Assembly (NCBI GenBank): GCA_017999645.1
Contig: JAGNLJ010000006.1
Coordinates: forward strand, 62,001-126,000
Reading direction: 5' to 3'
From: Alphaproteobacteria bacterium
Lineage (GTDB): Bacteria; Pseudomonadota; Alphaproteobacteria; Micavibrionales; Micavibrionaceae
Length of the DNA stretch: 64,000 nt
Made by a program: the position numbers and the translations under genes
Notes under the pieces: model-generated
What the model was told of the DNA's origin: nothing
Database searches by the model: none
What the model saw: the letters and a program-made list of their open reading frames with translations, nothing else
In this document: positions 16,524 through 25,931 of the stretch, one piece after another
Layout of the letters: every line of letters begins with the position of its first letter
Numbering within the stretch: position 1 is the stretch's first letter

Positions 16524-17927
16524 CTATTTCAAAGAGGCCTGCAGACGGGCGAGGGTTTCCTCTTTGCCGAGGATTTCAGCGGCGTGGAAGATGGAAGGGG
16601 ACACGGTTGTGCCGGTCAGGGCGGCGCGGAGGGGCATGGCGACCTGGCCGAGTTTGCCGCCGGTCAGTTCCTGAGAAATAGCTTTAGATATATTTTCTAT
16701 TTCACTGGAAGTGAATGATTTTAGATCGTTGAGGCGCATGCTGAGCGCTTCAAGAACCTTTTTTGCATCGCCCTGGAGCGTCTGTTTCGCTTTTTCGTCG
16801 AATTCGAATGGAATCTTTTTGGCATAAAATACAGATTCATCAACGAATTGTATGACTGTCTTCGCACGGGACTTTAATTCATTTATGCCTGTGGTGATCC
16901 GTTTTACGGCGAGGTCATCGAGTTCAATGTTGTGGCGGGACTTATAAAATGGTCGGGCGATGCCGAGCAGCCGTCCGGGCTCGATTTCCTTCATGTAATG
17001 CGCGTTGACGTTTTCCAGCTTGGCGAAATCGAAGCGGGCGGGTGACTTGCCGATATGTTCGAGATCGAACCATTCGCGCGCCTGCTTGTCGGAGATGAAT
17101 TCATCGTCGCCGTGAGACCAGCCTAAACGGAGTAAATAGTTGCGCATGGCTTCAGGCAAATAGCCGAGGTCGCGGTATTCCTCGACGCTTGCGGCGCCGT
17201 GGCGCTTGGACATTTTCGCGCCGTCTGGCCCGAGGATGAGGGGGAGGTGGGCGTATTCCGGAATCTTCCAGCCCATTGCGGTGTAGATGATGTTCTGTCG
17301 GAAGGTGTTGTTCAGGTGATCGTCGCCGCGGATGACATAGTTTACGCCCATGTCGTGGTCATCGACGACGACGGCCAGCATATAGGTGGGCGTGCCGTCG
17401 CTGCGCAGGATGATGAAATCATCTAACTGTTCGGCGGCGACGGTGACTTCGCCCTGGACGTGATCTTTTACGGTGGCGTCGCCGGTGAGCGGCGCTTTAA
17501 TCCGGATGACGGGTTTGACATCTTTGGGCGCGGCGGACGCGGCCTTGTCGCGCCAGCGGCGGTCGTAGAAAACGGCGCGGCCTTCTTTTTTTGCCTTCTC
17601 GCGCATTTCCTCGAGTTCCTGCGGCGAGCAGTAGCAGTAATAGGCTTCGCCTTTTTTGAGGAGTTCGTTTGCGACTTCGGCGTGGCGATTGGTGCGTGAA
17701 AATTGTGAGACCATTTCGCCGTCGTAATCCAGCTCCAGCCATTTGAGGCCGTTGATGATGGCCTGGACGGCTTCTTCGGAGTGGCGGGCGCGGTCGGTGT
17801 CCTCAATGCGGAAGAGCATTTTGCCGCCATGACGGCGGGCATAGAGCCAGTTATAGAGCGCAGTCCGGGCCGTGCCGATATGCATAAAACCGGTCGGGGA
17901 TGGGGGAAAACGCGTGATTATACTCAT
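16524..17927 (-). CDS. gltX: Glutamyl-tRNA synthetase
   Basis: Class I aminoacyl-tRNA synthetase charging tRNA-Glu. It has 467 residues. The N-terminus has the HIGH-type motif as HIGTAR (17-22) within PSPTGFMHIGTARTALYNW. The KMSKS-type loop is KMSKRHGA. The C-terminal helical anticodon-binding part is complete. Alphaproteobacteria often carry two GltX paralogues, one possibly used for tRNA-Gln, and this window does not show which this is. Transcription diverges from comEC. Confidence 0.95.
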   Translation of the reverse strand: MSIITRFPPSPTGFMHIGTARTALYNWLYARRHGGKMLFRIEDTDRARHSEEAVQAIINGLKWLELDYDGEMVSQFSRTNRHAEVANELLKKGEAYYCYCSPQELEEMREKAKKEGRAVFYDRRWRDKAASAAPKDVKPVIRIKAPLTGDATVKDHVQGEVTVAAEQLDDFIILRSDGTPTYMLAVVVDDHDMGVNYVIRGDDHLNNTFRQNIIYTAMGWKIPEYAHLPLILGPDGAKMSKRHGAASVEEYRDLGYLPEAMRNYLLRLGWSHGDDEFISDKQAREWFDLEHIGKSPARFDFAKLENVNAHYMKEIEPGRLLGIARPFYKSRHNIELDDLAVKRITTGINELKSRAKTVIQFVDESVFYAKKIPFEFDEKAKQTLQGDAKKVLEALSMRLNDLKSFTSSEIENISKAISQELTGGKLGQVAMPLRAALTGTTVSPSIFHAAEILGKEETLARLQASLK

Positions 17928-17959
17928 GGTTTCAAGGCTCTGGCGAATTCGTCGGTTTC

Positions 17960-17974
17960 GTGTAAAGTTTACAC
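17960..17974. promoter_or_regulatory. Perfect palindrome between gltX and comEC
   Basis: GTGTAAA (17960-17966) and TTTACAC (17968-17974) form a perfect inverted repeat around a single central G, in the 87-base divergent promoter region. The half-site length and spacing suit a dimeric regulator. A -35-like TTGACC for gltX lies on the minus strand at plus 17987-17992, which would put the palindrome over the gltX -10 region. The regulator is unknown. Confidence 0.45.
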
Positions 17975-18014
17975 CTTCTTATTAATGGTCAAGCGCAGGA
18001 GGCGCAAGGCTTTC

Positions 18015-20174
18015 ATGAGCGTGGAGGTTTCAGGAGAAATCCCATTTCGGCCGCCCATATTCGCCTACGCGGGTGTGGTGCGGGATTTTGCCGTCCGTGA
18101 AATCATCCTTCAAAAGTCCCGTTTGTTTCTCTGGTTCCCGGTTTTTCTTTCTCTCGGCATAGCGCTTTATTTTTCGTTGCCCGCGGAGCCGCCCATGATT
18201 TTGGGGCTGGCAGCGTTTGCGTTTGCGCTGGCGGGGCTGATTGTTTCGGCGGGCGAGAAGCGGGTTTTCATGCTCGCAGTTTTCCTGGCAGCGAGCGGCT
18301 TTGCTTCGGCGCAGCTTCGGACTTACAGCGTCTATACACCCATTCTTGAGAAAGAGATCGGTGCGCGGCTGGTGCACGGGCGGATCGAGGTGATCGAGGG
18401 GATGGAGGATGGTGCGGGGAGCCGGTTGTTATTGTCGGGTGTGCAGATCGAGAAGATGACGCCGGAAGAAACGCCGGTGCGGGTGCGGCTTTCGGTGCGG
18501 TCGGATGAAGGGTTGCAGGTCGGGCAGCGCATTCGCGCGCTGGCGGGACTGGGGCCGCCGTCGCCGCCGCTGCAACCGGGTGCGTTTGATTTTCAACGCT
18601 ACATGTTTTTCCAGCGCATCGGGGCGCTCGGGTTTGCGTACAAGCAGCCACAGGTGATCGGCGAGCCTTCGGTGCGACAGAATTTCATCGAGCGTATCCG
18701 CGTAGCCATTGACCGGCGCATCGAGGCGCATCTGCCGTACCCTGAAGCGGCGGTGGCAATGGCGCTGACGACCGGGCGGCGGGCGGCGATCAGCGAGGAG
18801 GCGAATGACGCGATCACGGCGGCGGGTCTCGCTCATATTCTTTCTATTTCCGGTCTGCATATCGGCATTGTTTCGGGAATCGTATTTTTCCTGAGCCGGT
18901 TATTGATGGTTTGTATTCCTGGGTTTGGACTGCGTCAGCCCGTGAAAAAATACGCGGCAATTCTAGCGTTCATGGCGGCGGCGTTTTACACGTTGCTGGC
19001 GGGGGCGACGATCCCGACGCAGCGTTCGCTGATTATGGTGGGGATTGCACTGTTCGCGATTATTGTCGATCGCTCGCCTTTGTCGATCAGGCTTGTGGCG
19101 TTTGCGGCGTTTGCCGTTTTGTTGTTCGCGCCGGAAAGTCTGATGAGCGCGAGCTTCCAGATGTCGTTCGCGGCGGTGGCGGGGCTGGTGATGGTGTTCG
19201 ATTATCTGCGTCCGTGGATGTCAGCGTGGCACAGGCAGGCGGGGCTGACGAAACGTGCGGCGCTTTATTTATTGAGCGTGTCGCTGACAACGGTGATTGC
19301 CACGGTGGCGACAGCGCCGTTCACGATTTTTCATTTCCAGCAGTTCCAGATTTACGGTGTGATTGCCAATGCGCTGGCGGTGCCACTCTCGGCCTTCGTG
19401 ATTATGCCGGCGGCGGTTCTGGCGTTGGTGCTGATGCCATTCGGGCTGGAGCAATGGCCTTTGGTGGCGATGGGTGCGGGTGTGGACGCGATGATTGATA
19501 TTTCAGTGTGGGTGGCCGCGCTGCCCTATGCGTTGGTGAAAATTCCTGCGCCACCGCCTGCTGCGTTGCCGTGTTTTATGGCGGGGATCATGTTGTTGTT
19601 TCTGGTGAAGGGCGTTTTACGGTATGCGGCGGTGGTACCATTGATTGCGTGCATTCTTATGATCGCGGCGTGGCGGCAGCCAGATATCGTGGTTGCACCG
19701 GGGTTTGATCTGGCGGGTGTACGCGCTGAAGATGGTTCGCTCTATGTATCGTCGCTCCGGCGTGAGAAATTCGTGCGCGAGAAATGGGAGAGTAATTACG
19801 GGCTGCAGGAAGGTAGCGCATTGGCCTGGCCGAAAGAGGGGCAGGCGGGGCCGCTGAATTGCGATGAGGCAGCGTGCCGCGCGGAGATTAACGGCAAGCG
19901 CGTGTCGTTCTTGAAAAATCCCGGGGTGGTGGAAGAGGAATGCCGATGGGCGGCGCTTGCGCTGTCGTTTAATCCTGTGAACAAGCGGGATTGCGGTGTG
20001 CCCGTGATTGATAAATTCACGGTGCTGGATGAAGGCGCGCAGGCGGTTTGGCTGGGCGATGCCATTACCATTCAGAACGCCGAGAAAATACGCGGCGTGC
20101 GCCCGTGGAGTTCGGGGAATGAGACGTTTAGTGGTAGGAGCGCATCAGGCTCACGAGCCGGCCCTGGATTTTAA
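18015..20174 (+). CDS. comEC: ComEC/Rec2-family membrane protein
   Basis: Polytopic inner-membrane protein of the family forming the DNA uptake channel in transformation; 719 residues. The N-terminal part has two membrane segments and a DUF4131-like soluble region. The competence domain carries the family block [19 protein letters not shown], followed by at least eight hydrophobic helices. The soluble C-terminal region (about the last 170 residues) shows no HxHxDH metallo-beta-lactamase motif. The ATG at 18015 was chosen because AGGAGG (17997-18002) lies upstream and the frame further up runs into gltX. The 3' end overlaps lexA by 47 bases. Confidence 0.88.
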   Translation: MSVEVSGEIPFRPPIFAYAGVVRDFAVREIILQKSRLFLWFPVFLSLGIALYFSLPAEPPMILGLAAFAFALAGLIVSAGEKRVFMLAVFLAASGFASAQLRTYSVYTPILEKEIGARLVHGRIEVIEGMEDGAGSRLLLSGVQIEKMTPEETPVRVRLSVRSDEGLQVGQRIRALAGLGPPSPPLQPGAFDFQRYMFFQRIGALGFAYKQPQVIGEPSVRQNFIERIRVAIDRRIEAHLPYPEAAVAMALTTGRRAAISEEANDAITAAGLAHILSISGLHIGIVSGIVFFLSRLLMVCIPGFGLRQPVKKYAAILAFMAAAFYTLLAGATIPTQRSLIMVGIALFAIIVDRSPLSIRLVAFAAFAVLLFAPESLMSASFQMSFAAVAGLVMVFDYLRPWMSAWHRQAGLTKRAALYLLSVSLTTVIATVATAPFTIFHFQQFQIYGVIANALAVPLSAFVIMPAAVLALVLMPFGLEQWPLVAMGAGVDAMIDISVWVAALPYALVKIPAPPPAALPCFMAGIMLLFLVKGVLRYAAVVPLIACILMIAAWRQPDIVVAPGFDLAGVRAEDGSLYVSSLRREKFVREKWESNYGLQEGSALAWPKEGQAGPLNCDEAACRAEINGKRVSFLKNPGVVEEECRWAALALSFNPVNKRDCGVPVIDKFTVLDEGAQAVWLGDAITIQNAEKIRGVRPWSSGNETFSGRSASGSRAGPGF

Positions 20175-20793
20175 CCCGCTTGGGTTCGAGGATCTGAGGC
20201 TCATACGTATCATTTTCTGGTTCGAGAACGATTTTATTTCCGGCGCGGCGGAGTCTTTTTAATGTCGCTTCTTCACCATCAACCAGTGCGACGACGATGA
20301 CGCCGTTTTCTGCGCTGTCGCAGCGCTTGATGATAACGGTGTCGCCGTCATGAATTCCGGCATTGATCATGGAATCGCCTTCGACGGTGAGAGCGTATAG
20401 CTCGCCCGGTCCGGCATAACCGGCGGGAACCTGGATGTTGTCGCCTTCATGCTGGATGGCTTCGATGGGCGTTCCGGCGGCGATCTTACCGTAAAGCGGG
20501 ATTAAATCGAAGCCGCTGTCGTTGGCGGGTGCGGCGGTGCGAGTTGGCGCGGAAACGGTTTGAGGTTTAGGTTTCATGCCGTCGGGCAGGCGCTTGATTT
20601 CGAGGGCGCGGGCGCGGTGCGGCAGACGTTCGATATAGCCGCGTTCTTCCAGCGCCGTGATGAGGCGGTGGATGCCGGATTTTGATTTGAGCTTGAGCGC
20701 CTCTTTCATCTCTTCAAAAGAAGGGGCGACGTCGGATTTGGACAGGCGCTCGTGGATAAATACCAGCAGGTCGCGCTGTTTTTTAGTGAGCAT
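20128..20793 (-). CDS. lexA: LexA SOS repressor
   Basis: Transcriptional repressor of DNA-damage genes, inactivated by RecA-stimulated self-cleavage; 221 residues. The N-terminal winged helix-turn-helix spans about residues 1-65 ([12 protein letters not shown]). The cleavage bond is Ala106-Gly107 in [10 protein letters not shown]. The Ser-Lys dyad is Ser141 (GDSM) and Lys179 (ATLKR). All catalytic residues are intact. Its own promoter contains an SOS box, so it is autoregulated. It is downstream of trpC, with a 92-base gap; the moaC-moeA genes often found between them in relatives are absent. Confidence 0.97.
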   Translation of the reverse strand: MLTKKQRDLLVFIHERLSKSDVAPSFEEMKEALKLKSKSGIHRLITALEERGYIERLPHRARALEIKRLPDGMKPKPQTVSAPTRTAAPANDSGFDLIPLYGKIAAGTPIEAIQHEGDNIQVPAGYAGPGELYALTVEGDSMINAGIHDGDTVIIKRCDSAENGVIVVALVDGEEATLKRLRRAGNKIVLEPENDTYEPQILEPKRVKIQGRLVSLMRSYH

Positions 20794-20847
20794 GGGAGTT
20801 AATCCTGTTTTATTATGTTAATAGAATACCCAGAATTGTCACTATTT

Positions 20848-20876
20848 GTTCTAGTTTAGTTCTTGGTCTGTGTCAA
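20848..20876 (-). promoter_or_regulatory. lexA promoter with SOS box
   Basis: On the minus strand there is a perfect -35 TTGACA (plus 20871-20876), a 17-base spacer, and a -10-like TAGAAC (plus 20848-20853). The direct repeat GAACTAAACTAGAAC (plus 20848-20862) matches the alphaproteobacterial SOS box GAAC-N7-GAAC exactly and overlaps the -10 and spacer. LexA bound here would block RNA polymerase and repress its own gene. Confidence 0.88.
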
Positions 20877-20885
20877 TAGGGGTGA

Positions 20886-21662
20886 TTATTCGCGCAATTT
20901 TCTAAGCGCAGCGCCGATATTATCCTGGCGCATGAGGCTTTCGCCGACGAGGAAAGCGCCGAATCCGGAGGCCTGGAGCGCGGTGATGTTTTCGGGCGTC
21001 GAGATGCCGCTTTCTGCGACTTTCAGAATGCCGTCCGGAATCATTTTAGAGAGCGTGTGCGAGGTTTGAAGATCGACCGCGAGGGTTTTCAAATTGCGGT
21101 TGTTGATGCCGAGCATCGCAGGAAAGAGTTCAAGCGCGGCGCGGAGTTCGGTTTCGTCGTGGACTTCGACGAGGACATCCATGCCGAGATCGTGGGCAAT
21201 GCCGTTCATGCGCAGAGCGTCGTCGTGATTAAGCGCGGCCATGATAAGGAGGATGCAGTCGGCGCCGAGTGCGCGAGATTCATAGATCTGGTAAGGGTCG
21301 ATCATGAAATCCTTGCGGAGGACCGGGAGCGAGGATGATTTTTTGACGAGGCCGATGTAATCGTCATGGCCCTGGAAGTAAGGTTCATCAGTGAGGACGG
21401 ACAGGCAGGCCGCGCCATTCGATTCATAGATGGTTGCGATTTTTTCAGGGTCGAAATCGGTGCGGATGATCCCGACGCTCGGTGAGGCTTTCTTTATTTC
21501 GGCGATGATGGCTGGCGCGGAGGATTTTTTTAGGGCGTTGATAAAACCGCGCGGTTTTTCGGCCGCGGCGATCATTTCCTCAAGCAGAGCCTGCGGCACC
21601 TCTTTGCGTTTGGCGGCGACGTGCGCTGTTTTTTTCAGGCAGATTTCCGCGAGGATGCTCAT
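20886..21662 (-). CDS. trpC: Indole-3-glycerol phosphate synthase
   Basis: Tryptophan pathway enzyme closing the indole ring from CdRP; 258 residues, a single-domain TIM barrel not fused to TrpF. Recognisable blocks are IIAEIKKASPSVGII (53-67), VLRKDFMIDPYQI, GINNRNLKT, and the phosphate-binding VAESGIST and GAFLVGESLM. Its start overlaps the trpD stop by 4 bases. It ends 92 bases before lexA. Confidence 0.97.
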   Translation of the reverse strand: MSILAEICLKKTAHVAAKRKEVPQALLEEMIAAAEKPRGFINALKKSSAPAIIAEIKKASPSVGIIRTDFDPEKIATIYESNGAACLSVLTDEPYFQGHDDYIGLVKKSSSLPVLRKDFMIDPYQIYESRALGADCILLIMAALNHDDALRMNGIAHDLGMDVLVEVHDETELRAALELFPAMLGINNRNLKTLAVDLQTSHTLSKMIPDGILKVAESGISTPENITALQASGFGAFLVGESLMRQDNIGAALRKLRE

Positions 21663-22675
21663 GCTTCACCAAACTGGAGCGAGAATTTTATGTAATCGTT
21701 CAATGTTTTTTCCGCGTGACCATTGTCTATTGCGGCGGTGGCTTTCTCAACGCCTTCCAGCAAGGTTTTTGCGCTGCCGTGGATGCACAGGACCGCTGCC
21801 GCGTTGGCCACAACGATATCGCGGTAGGCGGATTTTTCACCGTTCAGGAGTTGGCGCAGGGCTTTGGCGTTTTCGACGACATCGCCGCCCCGGAGCGCTT
21901 CGGATTTTGATGGGATCAGGCCAAATTCATCAGGTGTGATTTCGCGTTCGGTAATTTTTCCATTGTCGAGAATCGCGGCGAAGGTAGGGCCGGTGGTTGT
22001 GATTTCATCGAGGCCGTCGGAGCCGTGCACGACCCAGGCGCCTTCGCTGCCGAGTTTTTGAAGTGCATTCGCGACAGGAAGTAACCATTTTTTATCATAA
22101 ACGCCGACGAGCTGGAGTTTTGTGCCTGCGGGGTTTGAAAGCGGGCCGAGCAGATTGAAAATGGTTTTGACGCCAAGTTTTTTGCGGATCGGCGCGACAT
22201 GTTTCATGGCGCTATGATGATTGGGGGCCATGAGAAATGCGAAATGAATTTCCTTGAGTGCGAGTTCAAGGGCGTCGGTTGGCATGGTTAAATTGACGCC
22301 CATTTGCTCAAGCACATCGGCGGCACCTGATTTTGAGCTGGCGGCGCGGTTGCCGTGCTTGGCGACGGGAACGCCGCAGGCGGCGGATACTAACGCTACA
22401 GCGGTGGATATATTATATGTGCCGGTACCGTCACCGCCTGTGCCGCAGCAATCGACCGTATCCGGCGGGGCCTTGATGGTTTTGGCTTTTGCGCGCAGAA
22501 CCCGGGCGGCGCCGGTGATTTCCTCGGCGGTTTCGCCGCGCTCGGCAAGGCCGGTCAGGAAGCTGGCGATTTCGATTTCAGAAACATTGCCGTCCATAAT
22601 TTTTGTCATGGCCTCGAGCATCTGGTTTTCGCTCAGGGTCTGGCGGTTCTGAAGGATGCGGAGAAATTCCTTCAT
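21659..22675 (-). CDS. trpD: Anthranilate phosphoribosyltransferase
   Basis: Transfers phosphoribose from PRPP to anthranilate. It has 338 residues with a family III nucleoside phosphorylase fold. The glycine-rich PRPP loop DCCGTGGDGTGTYNIST (about 79-95), KHGNRAASSKSGAADVLE, and the anthranilate-site block LLGPLSNPAGT are conserved. It begins 4 bases after trpG ends and overlaps trpC by 4 bases, forming a translationally coupled trpG-D-C unit. Confidence 0.97.
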   Translation of the reverse strand: MKEFLRILQNRQTLSENQMLEAMTKIMDGNVSEIEIASFLTGLAERGETAEEITGAARVLRAKAKTIKAPPDTVDCCGTGGDGTGTYNISTAVALVSAACGVPVAKHGNRAASSKSGAADVLEQMGVNLTMPTDALELALKEIHFAFLMAPNHHSAMKHVAPIRKKLGVKTIFNLLGPLSNPAGTKLQLVGVYDKKWLLPVANALQKLGSEGAWVVHGSDGLDEITTTGPTFAAILDNGKITEREITPDEFGLIPSKSEALRGGDVVENAKALRQLLNGEKSAYRDIVVANAAAVLCIHGSAKTLLEGVEKATAAIDNGHAEKTLNDYIKFSLQFGEA

Positions 22676-22679
22676 GCGA

Positions 22680-23246
22680 TTACAAAAGCTCCGTGAAATT
22701 TTTCAGCATGGCGTGGCCGTTCGAGGTGGCGATGCTTTCGGGGTGAAACTGGACGCCGTGGATGGGTTTTGTTTCGTGTTTGACGCCCATGATGATGCCG
22801 TCGGATGTCTGGGCGGTGACTTCGAGTTCGGACGGGCAGGTGTCGCGCTCGATAATCAGGGAATGATAACGTGTGACTTCGAGCGGCGAGGGCAGGCCCT
22901 TGAATACGCTGCGGCCGATATGGACGATTTCGGAAGTCTTGCCATGCATGGGGTTGGTTTTGATTATGCGCCCGCCCATAGCCTGGCCGATGCATTGGTG
23001 GCCGAGGCAGACGCCGAGGAGCGGGATGTTTTCGCGCGCGGCGACGGTGACCATCTCGAGGCAAATCCCGGCGTGGTCAGGGTCGCTCGGGCCGGGGGAG
23101 ATCACCACGCCTTTCGGTTTCATGTCGACGATCTGTTCAACCGATATTTTATCATTACGGTGCACGACAACGTCCTGTCCAAGGTCGCCGAAATACTGGA
23201 CCAGGTTGTAGGTGAAGCTGTCGTAGTTATCTATCAGCACGAGCAT
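22680..23246 (-). CDS. trpG: Anthranilate synthase glutaminase subunit
   Basis: Class I glutamine amidotransferase that supplies ammonia to TrpE (or to PabB if shared with folate synthesis); 188 residues. The catalytic triad is Cys80 in GVCLGHQ plus His168 and Glu170 in GVQFHPES. The start is set at MLVLIDNYDSFTYN, the standard family N-terminus; the frame is open 12 codons further upstream, but those residues are not family-like. In many relatives trpE directly precedes it. Here a gene on the opposite strand lies in between, so trpG-D-C need their own promoter. Confidence 0.94.
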   Translation of the reverse strand: MLVLIDNYDSFTYNLVQYFGDLGQDVVVHRNDKISVEQIVDMKPKGVVISPGPSDPDHAGICLEMVTVAARENIPLLGVCLGHQCIGQAMGGRIIKTNPMHGKTSEIVHIGRSVFKGLPSPLEVTRYHSLIIERDTCPSELEVTAQTSDGIIMGVKHETKPIHGVQFHPESIATSNGHAMLKNFTELL

Positions 23247-23338
23247 TGCCTGTTTATGAGGCATCAGAAGGCAAAAATGCAAGGGAGAAAGGAAAAGGAG
23301 CCATTTACCCCCTTTTAACAGGCATATATGTTTGGTTT

Positions 23339-24517
23339 ATGAAACGTTTTCTCAATTTTCGCAGCGGACTGATTTTCATACTGGGGGTGGCGGTACTCCT
23401 CGTGATTGCCGACCTGGCGATGCTTTATCACTCGCCGCGCCTGCGTAAGGATATGGACCTGAAGGTGGTGGATAGCGCCATTTTCGTCCATAGCGAGATT
23501 GCTGATTTTGAGTCTGCTTCTCTGCCTGCCGATAAACGGACGTCGTGGATGGATCTGCAGGTTCCCGAGCCCGCGCCGGAGAAATATACGGTCGAGCAGG
23601 GAATATTGACGCCCGAGCCGGAACTTTCGAGTTTGCCCATGCCAGCGCCGTTGCCGGAGCCGGTGAAGGAGCCTGAACCGGAACCCGAACCTGTCGTTCA
23701 GATGCCAGAGCCGGAGCCCGTGATTCGTCACGAAGGCGAGCCAGCGAAGATCGTTATTATCATCGATGATATGGGGATGGACAGGAAGCGTTCGCAGCGA
23801 ACGATTGATTTACCGGGGCCGCTGACGCTGGCATTCCTGCCTTACGCGCCCAAGCTGGATGATATTACGCAGGCGGCCATTGCCAAGGGACATGAGCTTA
23901 TCATTCATATGCCGATGGAGCCGATGGATTCAAATCTCAATCCCGGATCGATTGCGCTCCGGAGCGGGATGAGCGATGCGGATATCGACGCTATGCTGGA
24001 AAAAGCGTTTGCGTCGTTCAAGGGCTATGTCGGGTTGAACAATCACATGGGCAGCCGCCTGACAAAGGACAAGCACGCGATGCAGCGCGTGATGGCGAAA
24101 CTGAAAGAGCGCGGATTGCTGTTCGTCGATTCAAAAACAATCGGTTCGTCGGTGGCGTCGCAAAGCGCGGCGGAGGCGGGGCTTAAGTATGGCGACCGCG
24201 ATGTTTTTTTAGATCACCAGGATACGCCGGAATTCGTGCATGCGGCGCTGCGCCAGACGGAGCGGGTGGCGAGCAAAAAGGGTTATGCTATTGCTATTGG
24301 TCATCCGAAAGATTCAACGATCAATGCGCTTAAAGAATGGTTGCCGGGATTAAAGGCGCGGGGGTTTGAGCTGGTGCCGGTGAGTGCGGTGGTACATAAG
24401 GCGAAACAACAAACGCCAAGTTATGTGCCGGTGAGCGCACCAGCTGAAACTGTTACTTCGCCGCCCGCCGCGACTTACTTTGGGCCTGTTCTACCGCAAG
24501 CTCAGCCGCCCGGATAA
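23339..24517 (+). CDS. Divergent polysaccharide deacetylase family protein
   Basis: Member of the Polysacc_deac_2 (DUF610) family, distantly related to NodB-type deacetylases; 392 residues. An N-terminal membrane anchor (about residues 8-28) is followed by a long Pro/Glu-rich linker (about 80-130) of the kind that spans the periplasm. The catalytic-type domain follows, with IVIIIDDMGMD, IIHMPMEPM, NNHMGSRLT and IAIGHPKDSTI. The ATG at 23339 gives a compact anchor, while upstream codons overlap trpG. It lies on the opposite strand between trpE and trpG and overlaps the trpE 3' end by 65 bases. Substrate unknown; relatives are sometimes linked to cell-wall or EPS processing. Confidence 0.85.
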   Translation: MKRFLNFRSGLIFILGVAVLLVIADLAMLYHSPRLRKDMDLKVVDSAIFVHSEIADFESASLPADKRTSWMDLQVPEPAPEKYTVEQGILTPEPELSSLPMPAPLPEPVKEPEPEPEPVVQMPEPEPVIRHEGEPAKIVIIIDDMGMDRKRSQRTIDLPGPLTLAFLPYAPKLDDITQAAIAKGHELIIHMPMEPMDSNLNPGSIALRSGMSDADIDAMLEKAFASFKGYVGLNNHMGSRLTKDKHAMQRVMAKLKERGLLFVDSKTIGSSVASQSAAEAGLKYGDRDVFLDHQDTPEFVHAALRQTERVASKKGYAIAIGHPKDSTINALKEWLPGLKARGFELVPVSAVVHKAKQQTPSYVPVSAPAETVTSPPAATYFGPVLPQAQPPG

Positions 24518-25931
24518 CGGCCTGCGCCTTGTTCACGGTTTCCTGATGTTCGGATTCCGGGTTGCTGTCGGCGACGATGCCTGCGCCCGCCTGCACATAT
24601 AATTTACCATTTTTGATGAGCGCGGTGCGGAGTGCGATGCAGGTGTCCATCTCACCATTGCCGGAGAAATAGCCGACGCCGCCCGCGTAGTAGCCGCGGC
24701 GGGTGGGCTCTAACTCGTCGATGATTTGCATGGCGCGAACTTTTGGCGCACCGCTGACGGTTCCAGCGGGGAAGCCTGCAAAAAGCGCGTCAACGATATC
24801 ATGGTCTTTTTTGAGTTTGCCCTCGACGTTCGAGACGATGTGCATGACGTGGGAATAGTTTTCGATTTTGAACTGGCTGGTGACCTTGACGCTGCCATAG
24901 TCCGAGACGCGACCGACATCGTTGCGGCCGAGATCGAGCAGCATGAGGTGCTCGGAGTGTTCCTTGGGATCGGCGAGGAGGTCTTCGGCGAGGAATTTGT
25001 CTTCTTTTTCGTTCGCGCCGCGCTTGCGGGTTCCGGCGATGGGGCGGATGGTGACGGTGTTATCGCGCACGCGGACCAGAACTTCGGGGCTGGAGCCGAC
25101 GAGGGCGAAATCCTCGAATTGTAGATGGAACATGAAGGGTGATGGATTGAGGCGGCGGAGCGAGCGGTAAAGTTCGAAAGGTGGCAGGTCGAAATCGATG
25201 GTAAATCGTTGTGACAGCACGGCCTGAAAGATTTCGCCCTGGCGGATGTAATCGATGGCTTTGGTTACGGCGTTTTTATAGTCGGCGGCGCCCATGTTGG
25301 AATTGATCTGAAGCGGAACCGACAATGATGATGTTGCGCGGGCAGTTTTATCAGGCTGTTCCAGATTTTCGATTTGCGTGGTGAGGCGAGCGGTCGCCTG
25401 TTTGTAAACGTCGTTTGCGCTTTTTTTGCTGTTGCTTGCGTGTTCGTAAACCGGCACGACGAGGCAGATCATGTTTTTGACGTTGTCGAAGATGGCGAGA
25501 ACGGTCGGGCGTGTCAGGATGCTTTCGGGGATCCCGATGTCGTCGGGATTTTTGTCGGGAATATTCTCGATTACGCGGATCATGTCGTAGCCGAGATAGC
25601 CGAACAGGCCCGACACCGCCATGGGCGGCAGATCGGCGGGGGCATCGTCGATGCTGCAATCAGCGAGGGCTTTTCTTAAAGACGAAAGAGTTTGGCTGCG
25701 ATCCTTGCCTGCGTGCCATTTCAGATCGGGCGAATGGCCGATGATGGAGTAGCGTCCGAGCGTTGCACCGCCTTCGACCGATTCAAGCAGGAAGGAGTAT
25801 GGCGCGCCACCGCAGAGTTTCAGGTAAGCGGAAACGGGCGTTTCAGTGTCGGCGGCGATCCACTGGCTGACGAGCTGGGTGCGGCCTGCGTTGTAGTTTT
25901 TTTCAAATGAGCCGAAATCAGTTGGGCTCAT
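24453..25931 (-). CDS. trpE: Anthranilate synthase component I
   Basis: Makes anthranilate from chorismate using ammonia from TrpG; 492 residues. The feedback-inhibition motif LLES is present near residue 49 (SFLLESVEGG), so tryptophan inhibition is expected. The chorismate-binding C-terminal domain carries IRPIAGTRKRG, LLDLGRNDVGRV, FPAGTVSGAPKVRAM and ALRTALIKNGKLYVQAGAGIV-type blocks, all intact. It overlaps the upstream PpiD-like gene by 14 bases, indicating cotranscription. It is separated from trpG by the antisense deacetylase gene. Confidence 0.97.
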   Translation of the reverse strand: MSPTDFGSFEKNYNAGRTQLVSQWIAADTETPVSAYLKLCGGAPYSFLLESVEGGATLGRYSIIGHSPDLKWHAGKDRSQTLSSLRKALADCSIDDAPADLPPMAVSGLFGYLGYDMIRVIENIPDKNPDDIGIPESILTRPTVLAIFDNVKNMICLVVPVYEHASNSKKSANDVYKQATARLTTQIENLEQPDKTARATSSLSVPLQINSNMGAADYKNAVTKAIDYIRQGEIFQAVLSQRFTIDFDLPPFELYRSLRRLNPSPFMFHLQFEDFALVGSSPEVLVRVRDNTVTIRPIAGTRKRGANEKEDKFLAEDLLADPKEHSEHLMLLDLGRNDVGRVSDYGSVKVTSQFKIENYSHVMHIVSNVEGKLKKDHDIVDALFAGFPAGTVSGAPKVRAMQIIDELEPTRRGYYAGGVGYFSGNGEMDTCIALRTALIKNGKLYVQAGAGIVADSNPESEHQETVNKAQAVIRAAELAVEQAQSKSRRAAK

